This document shows, piece after piece, positions 1-8,092 of a stretch of 13,573 nucleotides of DNA. Source of the stretch: Polyrhizophydium stewartii (Eukaryota; Chytridiomycota; Chytridiomycetes; Rhizophydiales); assembly GCA_027604665.1 (NCBI GenBank), contig JADGIZ010000442.1, positions 1 through 13,573 of the forward strand. Direction: 5' to 3'. Made by a program: the position numbers and the translations under genes. Positions within the stretch are counted from its first letter, which is position 1. Each line of letters opens with the position of its first letter. The notes beneath the pieces were generated by a model. That model was not told the DNA's origin, did no database searches, and worked only from the letters and a program-made list of their open reading frames with translations.

Positions 1-2131
1 GTTCACTGTCCACGCAGTCAACACCTTTGTCAGCCTCTCTGCCTGTGCCAACCTCAGCCAGCGTATTGCCGAGCCGACCTATGCGGCGGCCATAGCATCG
101 CTCAGCGAGGCTCTGGCCAAGCCCTTGCCCGTGACCGTCATTGGCCTGTTCATGATGGCCATGTCCACCAACCGTGAGAGCCTCTGCGCCACACGCGTGG
201 GTTCCGATAACGCCCCTGGCTGACCCTTCGCTGCCCCTGGCCCCCTACGACGCTGCTCACACGGCGCCGCGCACCAAGACGTCACTTCGTTTGTCGAGAT
301 GAGCCACTACGTCTCGTTGGCCTTGCGCGTCGCCATCGACCTGCGCATGAACACCGAGGAGGGCATCGCCGCGCTCGCCGACAACGAGGAGGACCGCAAC
401 TCGATCCGCGGCATCTGGTGGTCCATGGTCCAGATGGACTACTTCATGCTCGCTTCGTCCGGCACCAACTTCGGCTTCAAGGAAGAGCTGTCGCTTCTGC
501 GCCTGCCGCTCGACTCAGAGGACTCGGCGACTCACCCGCTCGACCAAGCCGCCGAGACCGAGATTGCGGTCATGTCTTCGACCGGCTGGCACGTTGCGCC
601 GCTGCCCAACCGCGGCCTGACTGCCAACATGTGCCTGATTCAGAAGATCATGGGCAAGGCCGCATCCTTTGTCAAGCGCCACATGGACAACCAAATCACG
701 CCTCTCGAGGTCGTCCAGGCCCGAACCAACATCGAGTCATCGCTCAACGCGTGGTGGGATGCGGCTCCGAAAGAGATCAAGGATATCGCCTACACCAACT
801 GGGAGGACGCCCCGCCGCCCCGCCGCAACGTCACCGGCTGGCGGCCCTTTTACATCTACGGCACCTACCTGTTTACTCGCCTGATGCTCTGGCGCTCCGC
901 CTTTGCCGAGAACGTTTGCAAGTCGATAGAGTTGTCGGTTTCGTCGCATGCTGTCAAGGACTCGATTGCTGCCGCGCTCTCGGTCGCCCGCCAAATCGCG
1001 CTGCCGCTCGTGCGCTTCAACGCCGTTGCGTTTGCGAACCCGTACATCTCTTCGATGCTTTACTCGTCGGCACTCGCCCTGGTCGCTGCCATGCGCATGC
1101 CGGCGTCGCAGATGGACTCGCTGCGCTTTGCTGACGCGCTCAAGATCATTGTCGACTGCATCAAGCAGTTTGGCGATCTGTGGAACCTGGGACGCTTTGA
1201 GCTCTCGCTCATTGACCAACTTGCAAGGCTCAAGGACCCCGTGGCCATTGTGCAGCTGTTTGATCGCGTGCAGTTCACCAAGGTTCTCAAGCAGCAGCAT
1301 CTGCTTCGCCAGGAGATGGTCGAGTCTGGCGAGGAGCGCCGCATCAACTTTGGGCGCAAGGAAGGAGCGTTTGACGCCGAGCCGGAAGACGACGACCAGT
1401 TTGGCGCCTCGCGGCCGCCAACCCGTGTGAACCAGGGTGCGATACTCGCCAATTTCAACGGCATCGACCTGGGCAGCCTGTCTGGCTCGTCTGGTGCCGG
1501 CTCGTCTGCCACGGCCGCCAATGGCAGCTCCTCGAGAGCCGGTGCTGCCGAGGGATTCGCGCTCGCCTCTGGCTCCCAAGGCGATAGCCCGCACTCGACG
1601 CCTGGCGAGTCGAGCATTCCGTCAATCGATGGCAGCAGTGGCGCCGAGACAGCTTCTGCCACGTCGTCGCCGTCGCCCAATCTCGCGCCGTTCCTGCTCT
1701 CCATGTCGACGACGCCCTCGGCCGCGGCCGCAGCTGTCGCAGCATCGTCCGGGCTCAACAAGATGGCGGCGCCGATGCAGGCGGATCTGCCGCCGATCCC
1801 CGACATGGCGCAGATGTTTACCACCGACGTCTTCTCCAGCCCGTTTGCACAAGGCCCGTCAGTTCAGCCTGCTGTGCGGCCCGGCAGCGCGCTCAATTCG
1901 ATGCTCGCATCGTCTGCAAGCACGGGGCTGTCGCCAAACACGAGTGCGACTTTGATGCAGCAGGCATTGTTTGCTCAGCCGCAGGCCGGGAATCAGCACC
2001 TGTTTGGGTCGACTTCCAACGCCTCGTGGCCAATGGATGTCACCGAGCCGACCCTTGATCTGAGCGACTTTATCGCCACATCGCCTCCACCTGCGCCAAG
2101 CGAGATCCAGCTCGAGGAACTATTTGCCTGA
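1..2131 (+). CDS. Fungal-specific transcription factor (MHR domain), TF-A, 5' partial
   Basis: This is the C-terminal 674 residues of a nuclear fungal transcription factor whose N-terminus, including any Zn2Cys6 cluster, lies off the left edge. Exons are 1-173 (reading frame from base 2) and 279-2131, joined by a 105-nt phase-1 intron. The visible part opens inside the middle homology region. Diagnostic is the block GIWWSMVQMD near residues 103-112, the fungal_trans motif, followed by LRLPLD, then HPLDQ, VMSS and LPNRGLTAN. The helical domain runs to the KDPVAIV region. The last 250 or so residues are Ser/Ala/Gly/Pro-rich and end in acidic-hydrophobic stretches (LDLSDFI, IQLEELFA) that resemble activation motifs. 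The stop is TGA at 2129-2131. It is a paralog of the factors at 4818 and 8093. The ATG at 299 is internal and is not the start. The family is sure; the target genes are unknown. Confidence 0.87.
174..278 (+). other. Intron of TF-A (phase 1)
   Basis: The donor is GTGAGA and the acceptor is CCAAG before ACGTC, giving 105 nt. The intron reads into a TGA in the upstream frame, so it must be removed. Splicing joins C with AC to make a His codon. Numbered from that split residue, the downstream sequence aligns without gaps to the equivalent exons of the other two factors, with the NTE tripeptide at positions 25-27 in TF-A and TF-B. That fit chose this acceptor over the later CGAG before ATG, which breaks the frame. 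Confidence 0.85.
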
Positions 2132-2560
2132 TATGACCCTGCACATTCCCCCCCCCATATTGCGCTGTGGTGGTCTGCATCGTTGGCAGTCTCAGCCCCA
2201 CCAGCTTCCTTGCTCGCGCTCCCGCCCGCTCTCGCGCGCATGCCTTGTGTTCAGGCTGCGTGCGACCTTTTTGTCTGTCACATGCTTCTGCCTGCACCTT
2301 CTCTTCACATTTGAGCCCCGCATTCCGCTTTTTTAAAGCAGCTCTCTCCAGATCCTGCTCCTGCTGTCCATATTCTGCAGCAGCGTTCAGCAACTGCTGG
2401 CGGCTCCTCCATTGCGTCTGACGCCCCCCCCCCTTTTTTTAACAATGAAATCCTGCGCTGCGTCGCCCGACAGGGCTTGCAACACGTCCAACCCATGAGA
2501 ATACGGACGCGCAACGTCGTGCATATGATGCGCAAACTTTGATACATTCGGGCTGAAGCT
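2132..2560. other. Convergent intergenic region (3' ends of TF-A and MCT-like transporter)
   Basis: These 429 bp hold the 3' untranslated parts of two convergent genes. The region is pyrimidine-rich on the + strand and holds two long C runs, at 2148-2156 and 2424-2433. No canonical AATAAA was seen on either strand next to the stops. Short open frames here are low-complexity and lack support. No RNA gene was recognised. Confidence 0.6.
2424..2440. repeat. C10T7 homopolymer tract
   Basis: There are ten C followed directly by seven T on the + strand, 120 bp beyond the transporter stop. On the transporter's strand this reads A7G10 in its presumed 3' untranslated region. A second run of nine C lies at 2148-2156, just after the TF-A stop. 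Confidence 0.9.
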
Positions 2561-4228
2561 CTAAATGCGCACAAGCAGCTTGCCGCGCGCCGCGGTCCAC
2601 CGCACGGTCGAGAAGATGATGCTCCCGAGCAGGAAGCACACACCGGGGAACAGGATCGAGGGCAGAAAGTCAATGTACTTTGACCCGTCTGGAAGCCACG
2701 TTGTAAAGCGGTCGGCCATGACTCCCGCGATTGGCGAGCCAAGCAGGTAGCCGAACAAGAATCCGTTAAAGACCATGCCCGTAACGGTTGATATGTTCCC
2801 GCGCGCACCAAACAACTGTGCAATCACTGTTGTGCGGGCGTCAGCGCGCGCAGATGGCGCTGTCGCGAAGCATGCGGCGGCGGCCGCACCTGTGGGCAGC
2901 AGCGAGAAGAGCGCGCCAACAAAGAGGCCGTAGATGATCACAAAAGTAGCAAGGACTGCAAAGGTTGTCGAGAACGGCCACATGAGAAGCAGCAGAAGCG
3001 AAGAGGTCGTCAGGCAAAGGACGAGCATGTTGATGGGGCCGAGGAAATCGGAGCTCAGGCCGAGTAGGATGCGGCCGAGTCCCGATGCGCCATTGAGCAG
3101 GCCAGTGAGCAGCGCGCCTTGCTCCTTGGTCATGCCGTGCTGGCTCGAGAATACTGCCGCGCAAGCGCGAGCGAGGTCAGCCAGTGCGCTCAGCGGAAGT
3201 GGAGATCGCTGCGCTGACTCACGCGGCACAAAGTAGAACGGCACAAAGTACGCAAAGGAGCAGCACACAATGGCTGCATAAACGCGCAGGAACAGTGTGT
3301 CCTTGAACAGCGACAGATCGATGCGCGCCGACGTCTTGACCTTGACGCGCTCGCGGATGAGTAGTGCGGCAACCAGCATAAGGACTGCGCACCCGATGCC
3401 CGCGATGCGGAGCGTCCAGCGCCAGCCGACGTTCGACAGAAGGTATCGCAGCAGCGGGCCAAACGCCAGGCCACCAGCGCCGGCGCCTGAAACGGCAAAG
3501 CCTGTTGCCAGTCCCCGGTACTTTACGAACCAGTTGGACAGAATGCCGATCGAAGGAATGTATCCAAACGAGACTCCGATGCTGAAAAGAAAGCCTTGCG
3601 TGATGTGAAGGTGCCAGATGGACGTGGCAAACGACGCCGAGACGACGCCGATGAGCGTGAAGAGCGCGCCAATGAGCATCGCAGCGCGCGGGCCGTGCGT
3701 GTCGCAGAAGCGGCCGGCGAGGATCGAGAACAGCGGGATGCCCGTGCTGCTGAGCGACCCGACAAACGCAATCACCAAGTTGGACGAGCCTGGTGCGCCG
3801 AGTCAGCCGAGTCACGCCTCGGCCGAGACGAATATGGAGATGGGCGGCATTCAAGCACGACAGCGGCGGCCCCACGCACCGGCGAACTCGGGTACCTCCT
3901 GGTACGCCTGCTGGAAGACACCAAAGGACGAGGGCAGGCCGACGACGACAATGTTGGCCAGGAAGCTTGCGAACACCACGACCCAGCCGTAGCCACCGTC
4001 CGGCTCTGGCACATGGCCGACAGCCTGGGCATGCTCGAGCGACGGCTTGGTGGCGTAGCGGGCGTCGTCCATCTCCTCGATGACGGCCACCACGTCCGAG
4101 CACGACTCCATCGGCGTGGTGGCGGGCGAGCCGGCCACGGCGTGCAGCCACTCGGGCAGCGGCGGCGCAGTGCTGCCGCTGTCGCTGTCGCTGTCGCTGT
4201 CGCGGGATGCCGCCTTGGCTGTGACCAT
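2561..4228 (-). CDS. MFS transporter, monocarboxylate-transporter (SLC16/MCT-like) family
   Basis: This is a membrane solute carrier, probably of the plasma membrane, in the fungal MCT branch of the major facilitator superfamily. Exons on the minus strand are 4228-3880, 3789-3223, 3153-2890 and 2826-2561, giving 481 residues with stop TAG. A hydrophilic N-tail of about 73 residues holds a DSDSDSDS run and precedes the MCT signature EPDGGYGWVV (residues 75-84) at the first membrane span. The loop GRFCDTHGPR matches MFS motif A, and NWFVKYRGLATG matches the second MCT signature. GLGRILLGLSSD starts the second half. About twelve hydrophobic segments are present. Known fungal relatives include Mch-type proteins, one of which (yeast Mch5) carries riboflavin, so the substrate cannot be named here. 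The gene is transcribed divergently from the Zn2Cys6 factor at 4818. The start ATG has no better in-frame upstream candidate. Two of the introns are inferred from alignment only. Confidence 0.87.
2827..2889 (-). other. Intron 3 of MCT-like transporter (cryptic, 63 nt, stop-free)
   Basis: The donor is GTGCGG, a CGCTGAC branch-like site follows, and the acceptor is ACAACAG. The length is 21 codons without a stop. Removal changes SLLP-TGAAAAACF...-VIAQLFG to SLLPTVIAQLFG, the usual uninterrupted MCT motif. The donor is weaker than that of intron 2, so confidence rests mainly on the family alignment. Confidence 0.7.
3154..3222 (-). other. Intron 2 of MCT-like transporter (cryptic, 69 nt, stop-free)
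   Basis: The donor is a perfect GTGAGT, a GGCTGAC branch-like site follows, and the acceptor is GCGGCAG. The length is 23 codons with no stop, so an ORF finder reads straight through and inserts RESAQRSPLP and more. Removal gives FYFVPLFSSQHGMTKEQG, which matches the short loop expected before GALLTGLLNGAS in MCT proteins. Confidence 0.78.
3790..3879 (-). other. Intron 1 of MCT-like transporter (phase 1)
   Basis: The donor is GTGCGT and the acceptor is CACCAG, giving 90 nt. A GGCTGAC branch-like site lies about 15 nt before the acceptor. Splicing removes in-frame stops and joins VPEFAG to SSNLVIAFVGS, the expected MCT continuation between spans 1 and 2. Both halves of the family signature then lie in one frame. 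Confidence 0.9.
4178..4201 (-). repeat. (GACAGC)4 hexanucleotide repeat in transporter exon 1
   Basis: There are four perfect hexamers, GCTGTC on the + strand and GACAGC on the coding strand, encoding an Asp-Ser dipeptide run in the cytosolic N-tail. Three units of the same hexamer occur at 5142-5159 in the divergently transcribed factor, also encoding Asp-Ser. Confidence 0.9.
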
Positions 4229-4389
4229 TTCGTGCCAAGGCGGGGAAAACGCTGGGCCGGCACTTGGCTGACGGTCGTGTGGGGTGGTGAGATTGGGCCT
4301 ACAAGGCGCGCATGGGCTGGCCGGGCCGGTGGGCTGGCGGATGGAGAGAGGGCGGGCAGGCCGGCTGGGGCCGCGCGGGACCCACCCCG

Positions 4390-4394
4390 ATTGG
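4390..4394 (-). promoter_or_regulatory. CCAAT box core
   Basis: ATTGG on the + strand reads CCAAT on the transporter strand, inside CCGATTGGCGCC. It lies about 160 bp upstream of the transporter start and 425 bp upstream of TF-B. A further ATTGG is at 4292-4296. Binding by a HAP/NF-Y complex is inference. Confidence 0.4.
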
Positions 4395-4433
4395 CGCCGG
4401 AGTGGCCCGAGCCCGGGCCGTTCCGGCGGCGGC

Positions 4434-4486
4434 TCGGCCGCGCCTCTTGGCGGCCGCCGCTCGGCCGCCATTCGGCCACTCGGCGG
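4434..4486. promoter_or_regulatory. CGG-triplet cluster, candidate Zn2Cys6 binding region
   Basis: TCGGCC occurs three times within 44 bp, followed by CTCGGCGG. CGG triplets begin at 4462, 4473, 4481 and 4484. Zn2Cys6 factors bind paired CGG half-sites, and one such factor is encoded just downstream. GC-rich composition makes chance occurrence likely, so this is only a candidate. Confidence 0.35.
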
Positions 4487-4817
4487 CTGTGCGATACACG
4501 CCAAGCAGCTGAGGCGCACCGACTGCCCGCACTCGCGCCTGCAACGCCCCCTCCCCCGTGCACGGTGGGCATCTCGCAGTCGTGCGCTGCGGCGAGACCT
4601 GCTGCACGGCCGCTCTTTCGAATGCTCCGATCTGCGTCGGGGGAGGGCGAGGGGCGGAGTATCTTGCGGCGGATCGCGGGCCAAAGAGATCGACCGCGAA
4701 ACGGACACACCCAGGGCATCTCCGATCCCAGGCCCTTCGAGTGCCGCACGCACAAAATACATTCTTCACCCGCCAAACGCGCGGCCGCAGGCTGCACCCC
4801 ACGCATCACGCACAGCC

Positions 4818-7800
4818 ATGCGGCCCAACCACACCTGCACCAACTGCATCCGGCGCAAGCGCAAGTGCGACCGCGGCCGGCCCAAGTGCTCGCTGTGCAA
4901 GTCGTCCGGCGCGGTCTGCGAGTACTCGATCGTCCGGCCCACCACGGTCTTCTTGTCGCCATACGCCCACCCGGGCGATGTCGCCGAGCTGGCCCGGGTA
5001 CAGCGGCGGCTGCTCGCCAGGCACTGCCGGCGCCGGGCCCACAGCAGCAGCGACGGCTCGTTGGACGACGGCGACAGCAGGAGCACTTCCAGCGGCCCCG
5101 ACCAAGCAGCGGTTGGCAACAGCGACCGCGTCTCGAGCAGAGACAGCGACAGCGACAGCACCAACTCCGATGCCGCCGACGCGAGCAGCCGCCGACGCTT
5201 ATCCGGCGACAGCCATCCCAGCGACGGGCGCAGACGCAGCCCGCGGCGTCTCGAGGCAGCATCCAAGGCGCTGCGTCCGCGCCGCCACCTCAACTCGCCA
5301 GCCGTGCCGAGCCACGGCGCCACGGCGGCCATCCTGCAGCCCCCCGGAGGCTCCCCATTGGACAGCGAGCCCACGGCCGACCGAGGCCGTCTGTTGGTCC
5401 CCGGCGGCGCCTCGCCCCAGCAGCCGGCCGCTGCGCCACTGCCCGACCCCGCCGCGGCACACGCCGGGGCGCATATGGCTCGCCTGCCGCTCGCGCTGTC
5501 GAGCAGCAACGTGCTTCGGTTCAGCTTGGTACAGACGCCGGCCCACAAGCTGCACCCGCAGGCCATCTCGATCTTCGAGTCGCTGTCCGCGCCACACATG
5601 ATGCTCGTCCCGCCGTCGTACGTGATTGAGCGCCTCGACGAGTGCCCGCTTGCGTCCAACGCCCTTGTCGGCTTCATCTTGGTCATCTCGCCGAACCAAG
5701 GCGGCCCCGCCGGTGCCAGGCCGTTCTACGAGGCCGCGTTGGCCAGCGTCGGCGCCGTGCTGAGCCGGCCGACTCCGATCGGCGTCGTCGCCATGCTCAT
5801 CCTGGCCTCGTTCTCCACCCGTGAGTCGCCTCCGCGTCGCTCCGCCCCTGGCTTGGCATCGCCCCAACCCCTGGCCGCGCATCGTCGCGCCCCCGGGCCT
5901 CGCATCCTGCCCCTGGGGTCTTGCCCGCCACCCGCTGCGCAGCGGGTCCCGATCCTCTCCTCGAGGCGGCGTGGCGGTGCCGTCGCGATTCGCCGCTGAC
6001 CCCGTCGCTCTCCGATTGGCCCATTCGGCCGAACGGCGATCTATTCCGCCGCCCGTCGCCCAGAGATGAACGCTCACGGCGACATTGCTCGGTATCTCAA
6101 GTGCGCAATCCAACTCGCCCGCGATCTCGGGCTCAACACAGAGACCGGCATCGCAGCCCTGTCCGGCTCGGAGAAACGCCGCGAGACACTTCGCAGCATC
6201 TGGTGGTCGCTGGTCTCGCTCGACTTCCGCGTCGCGGCGAGCAGCCGAACGCCTGCCCTGATCCCCACCTCGGACATGAACCTGCGCCTACCCGTCGATC
6301 CAGACGCGCCTGCGCCACACCCATACGACAGCGACGCCGAGGTCGAGGCGAGCGTCATGTCCTCGCCCGCATGGAGCGTCCCCCCGCTGGCCAACAGAGG
6401 CATCACGGCCAACATGCTCGTGTCGCAAAAGATCATGTACAACGCAGTGCGCTTCATGTCCGACTCGGTGAGCGGGGCTCTCAAAGGCGCAGACCGCATC
6501 CGCGCGCGTACCGAGGTCGACGCATCCATTTCAGCCTGGCTCTCGGCAGCCCCGTCCGCGATCCGCCAGTGCCGAGCGCAAGTGCACCAAGACCCGCGCA
6601 GCCACAAGACCTGGCAGGCGTTCTCGTGCGTGCTGCATCACTGCCACGCGCGCATCCAGCTCTGGCTCGACGACTTTCACCAAAACATCCTGCGGTCGCC
6701 CTCGATTGCTTGCACATCGCGCGCCGTCACAGAGGTCGTTGGTGCGGCCAACCACATCGCAAAAAACTTTTCAAAGCCCATGATCGAGTACTCTGCCGCG
6801 CAGCTGGTCAACCCATTCTCGACGAGTATCTTGTTTTCCGCCGCGTCTGCGCTCGTCGTGTCACTCAAGCTGCCTATGCCTCTCGATAGCATTGCCGCCA
6901 ACGCATCCGCGCTCGAGCTCCTTATCGCAAGCATCCGCGCAATGGTCGCAACATGGATGTTTGGCCAAGGGAAGTTGGATTTTCTCGACTACATCGCATC
7001 GCTCTGTGACGCCCCAGCCGTTATCCGTGCGTGCCGCGACGCCGAGCTGCAGCGCAAGGTCGAGCAAGCTGCATTCGCGTCCAGCCAAGTATCCTCGTCC
7101 GACAAAAACGGCCCGCTCAGTCCGCGACCCTATCTCAGGCTCGAGATGATCTCGGACATCTCCCCCCAGCCAAACGCGACGCCCAGCAGCACCAACACAG
7201 AGACCGCTGCAGCCACTGCGACCGAGCCTGCTGCAGAGGCATTGCTTTGTTCCGCGCCAAAAGCCGCCGAGCCAGCACGTGCCGACCAGAGCAACAGCAT
7301 CGCGTCGCTGCTGAGCACATTGATGCCTCTGCAGCCACTTCCAGCCTCAAGTCCTTTGCAATCGCTACCTCTTCTGCCGTCGAATCGGCACCCGCACGAT
7401 CTGCATCAGCAGTTGGACATGCCAAGCTTCGCATTTAACCTTTCCGACATGGCCACGGGCGGGCTGGACCGCTTCGTCATCCCTGGCTTCCCTGCCGCCA
7501 CTGCGGGCCTCACTGCACCGACGATTGCATCCTCAGTTGCCGCACCGGCCACAGCAGCCGGGGTATCGAGCTTATCATGCAGCGGCGCCGATACAGGCTC
7601 AAGGACAGGACATTCTACTGCGGCTTCTGTCCACCTCCCGCCATATATGCCACATGCCGATCCCTCTCTCGGCCAGAGCATCCTGGACACCACGACTCCA
7701 ATCCTCTCTTTACTTGCCGCGCCATCGAACGCAGCGCCTTCTTCGATATCCGCGTCTTTTGCGCCGCCCCGATCAAGGGTGATGCCATCCCCGCTCCTAT

Positions 7801-7961
7801 CGGCCGGCACTGCCAGCCAGGCGTCCGCAGTATCGCAGCTAGCGCCAAGCCACACGCCAATCTACCGCATCGAACAACCCGCGGTATTCTTCAAGCCGCA
7901 TCTTGCCGCGCACCCCACATACTTTGGCGAGTCCCGACGACCGGAGCGGCAGCAGCACTGA
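4818..7961 (+). CDS. Zn2Cys6 fungal transcription factor with MHR domain, TF-B
   Basis: This is a complete 966-residue nuclear DNA-binding regulator. Exons are 4818-5820 and 6064-7961. The start is chosen because it puts a textbook binuclear cluster at residues 7-34 (Cys 7, 10, 17, 24, 27 and 34; spacing C-x2-C-x6-C-x6-C-x2-C-x6-C) right after a short N-tail. The core reads CTNCIRRKRKCDRGRPKC. A disordered Ser/Arg/Asp-rich linker with a DSDSDS run follows. The MHR runs from about residue 246 to 620 and includes RSIWWSLVSLD near 379-389 and HPYDSDAEVE, VMSS and LANRGITAN. The tail is Ser/Ala/Thr/Pro-rich. Unlike its two paralogs it ends in a basic sequence (GESRRPERQQH) with no acidic-hydrophobic motif. 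It is divergent from the MCT-like transporter, its likeliest target by position only. The effector it senses is unknown. Confidence 0.92.
4836..4919 (+). other. Zn2Cys6 binuclear cluster (DNA-binding domain)
   Basis: All six zinc-ligand cysteines are present with canonical spacing. The basic patch IRRKRK lies between Cys 10 and Cys 17, and the conserved Pro sits two residues before Cys 24. It is the only zinc cluster in the window. Confidence 0.97.
5142..5159 (+). repeat. (GACAGC)3 hexanucleotide repeat in TF-B exon 1
   Basis: There are three perfect hexamers encoding Asp-Ser repeats in the linker after the zinc cluster. The unit is the same as the four-copy repeat at 4178-4201, and the two tracts are in opposite orientation either side of the shared promoter. 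Confidence 0.9.
5821..6063 (+). other. Intron of TF-B (phase 1)
   Basis: The donor is GTGAGT and the acceptor is GCCCAG, giving 243 nt, the longest intron in the window. Unspliced reading meets a TGA at about 5997. Splicing joins C with AG to make Gln, and the following residues align column for column with the other two factors. The intron contains an 18-bp perfect palindrome and a CGATTGGC element. Confidence 0.93.
5930..5947. repeat. 18-bp perfect palindrome within TF-B intron
   Basis: ACCCGCTGCGCAGCGGGT equals its own reverse complement. Flanking bases do not extend the symmetry. In RNA it could form a GC-rich hairpin only with a strained loop. As DNA it could be a dimeric protein site. 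Confidence 0.85.
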
Positions 7962-8092
7962 GACCGGCGGCCGCCCTCGGCCGCCTCAGCCAATGAAGTT
8001 CATGTAAAATTTCACCTGATTTCACGGGGGGGGGGTCTGAGACCATGAGACACCGCACGTGAACGCCCTGACTCGACCCGGCCTCCGAGAGC
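7962..8092 (+). promoter_or_regulatory. Short spacer and presumed promoter of TF-C
   Basis: Only 131 bp separate the TF-B stop from the TF-C start, so TF-B's terminator and TF-C's promoter must be compressed here or reach into TF-B coding sequence. A forward CCAAT lies at 7990-7994 and a run of ten G at 8026-8035. An in-frame TGA at 8069-8071 closes the TF-C frame upstream. No cysteine-rich coding sequence is present. Confidence 0.5.
8026..8035. repeat. G10 homopolymer run
   Basis: Ten consecutive G lie in the short TF-B/TF-C spacer, 58 bp before the TF-C ATG. Two similar C runs occur beyond the TF-A stop, so all three long G/C runs are intergenic. Confidence 0.9.

Larger units (their letters stand above)
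4229..4817. promoter_or_regulatory. Divergent promoter shared by MCT-like transporter and TF-B
   Basis: These 589 bp separate the two start codons, so both genes must be driven from here. Two CCAAT cores are seen as ATTGG on the + strand (4292-4296 and 4390-4394). A very GC-rich block at 4421-4486 holds repeated TCGGCC hexamers at 4434, 4461 and 4472, and CGG triplets starting at 4462, 4473, 4481 and 4484. CGG triplets are the half-sites of Zn2Cys6 proteins, so autoregulation or co-regulation is plausible, though chance CGG is common at this GC content. No clear TATA box was found. Open frames that cross this region are shadows. Confidence 0.6.

Noticed and set aside
299..301. ATG at 299 as the start of TF-A
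   Set aside because: The preceding exon (1-173) and a phase-matched intron extend the MHR upstream in exact register with both paralogs, so this Met is internal.
2167..2421. Small + strand frame after TF-A
   Set aside because: It is a low-complexity Cys/Ser/Arg-rich frame in 3' untranslated sequence, with no start context or family support.
3772..5262. 496-codon minus-strand open frame opposite TF-B exon 1 and the promoter
   Set aside because: Its Arg/Cys/Pro-rich composition is typical of antisense GC-rich frames. It overlaps the well-supported transporter exon 1 in another frame.
3596..5629. Long + strand open frame of 677 codons across the transporter, promoter and TF-B
   Set aside because: It is Arg/Pro/Ala-rich with no family motif, runs antisense to the transporter and out of frame with the zinc cluster. 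It is a GC-rich shadow frame.
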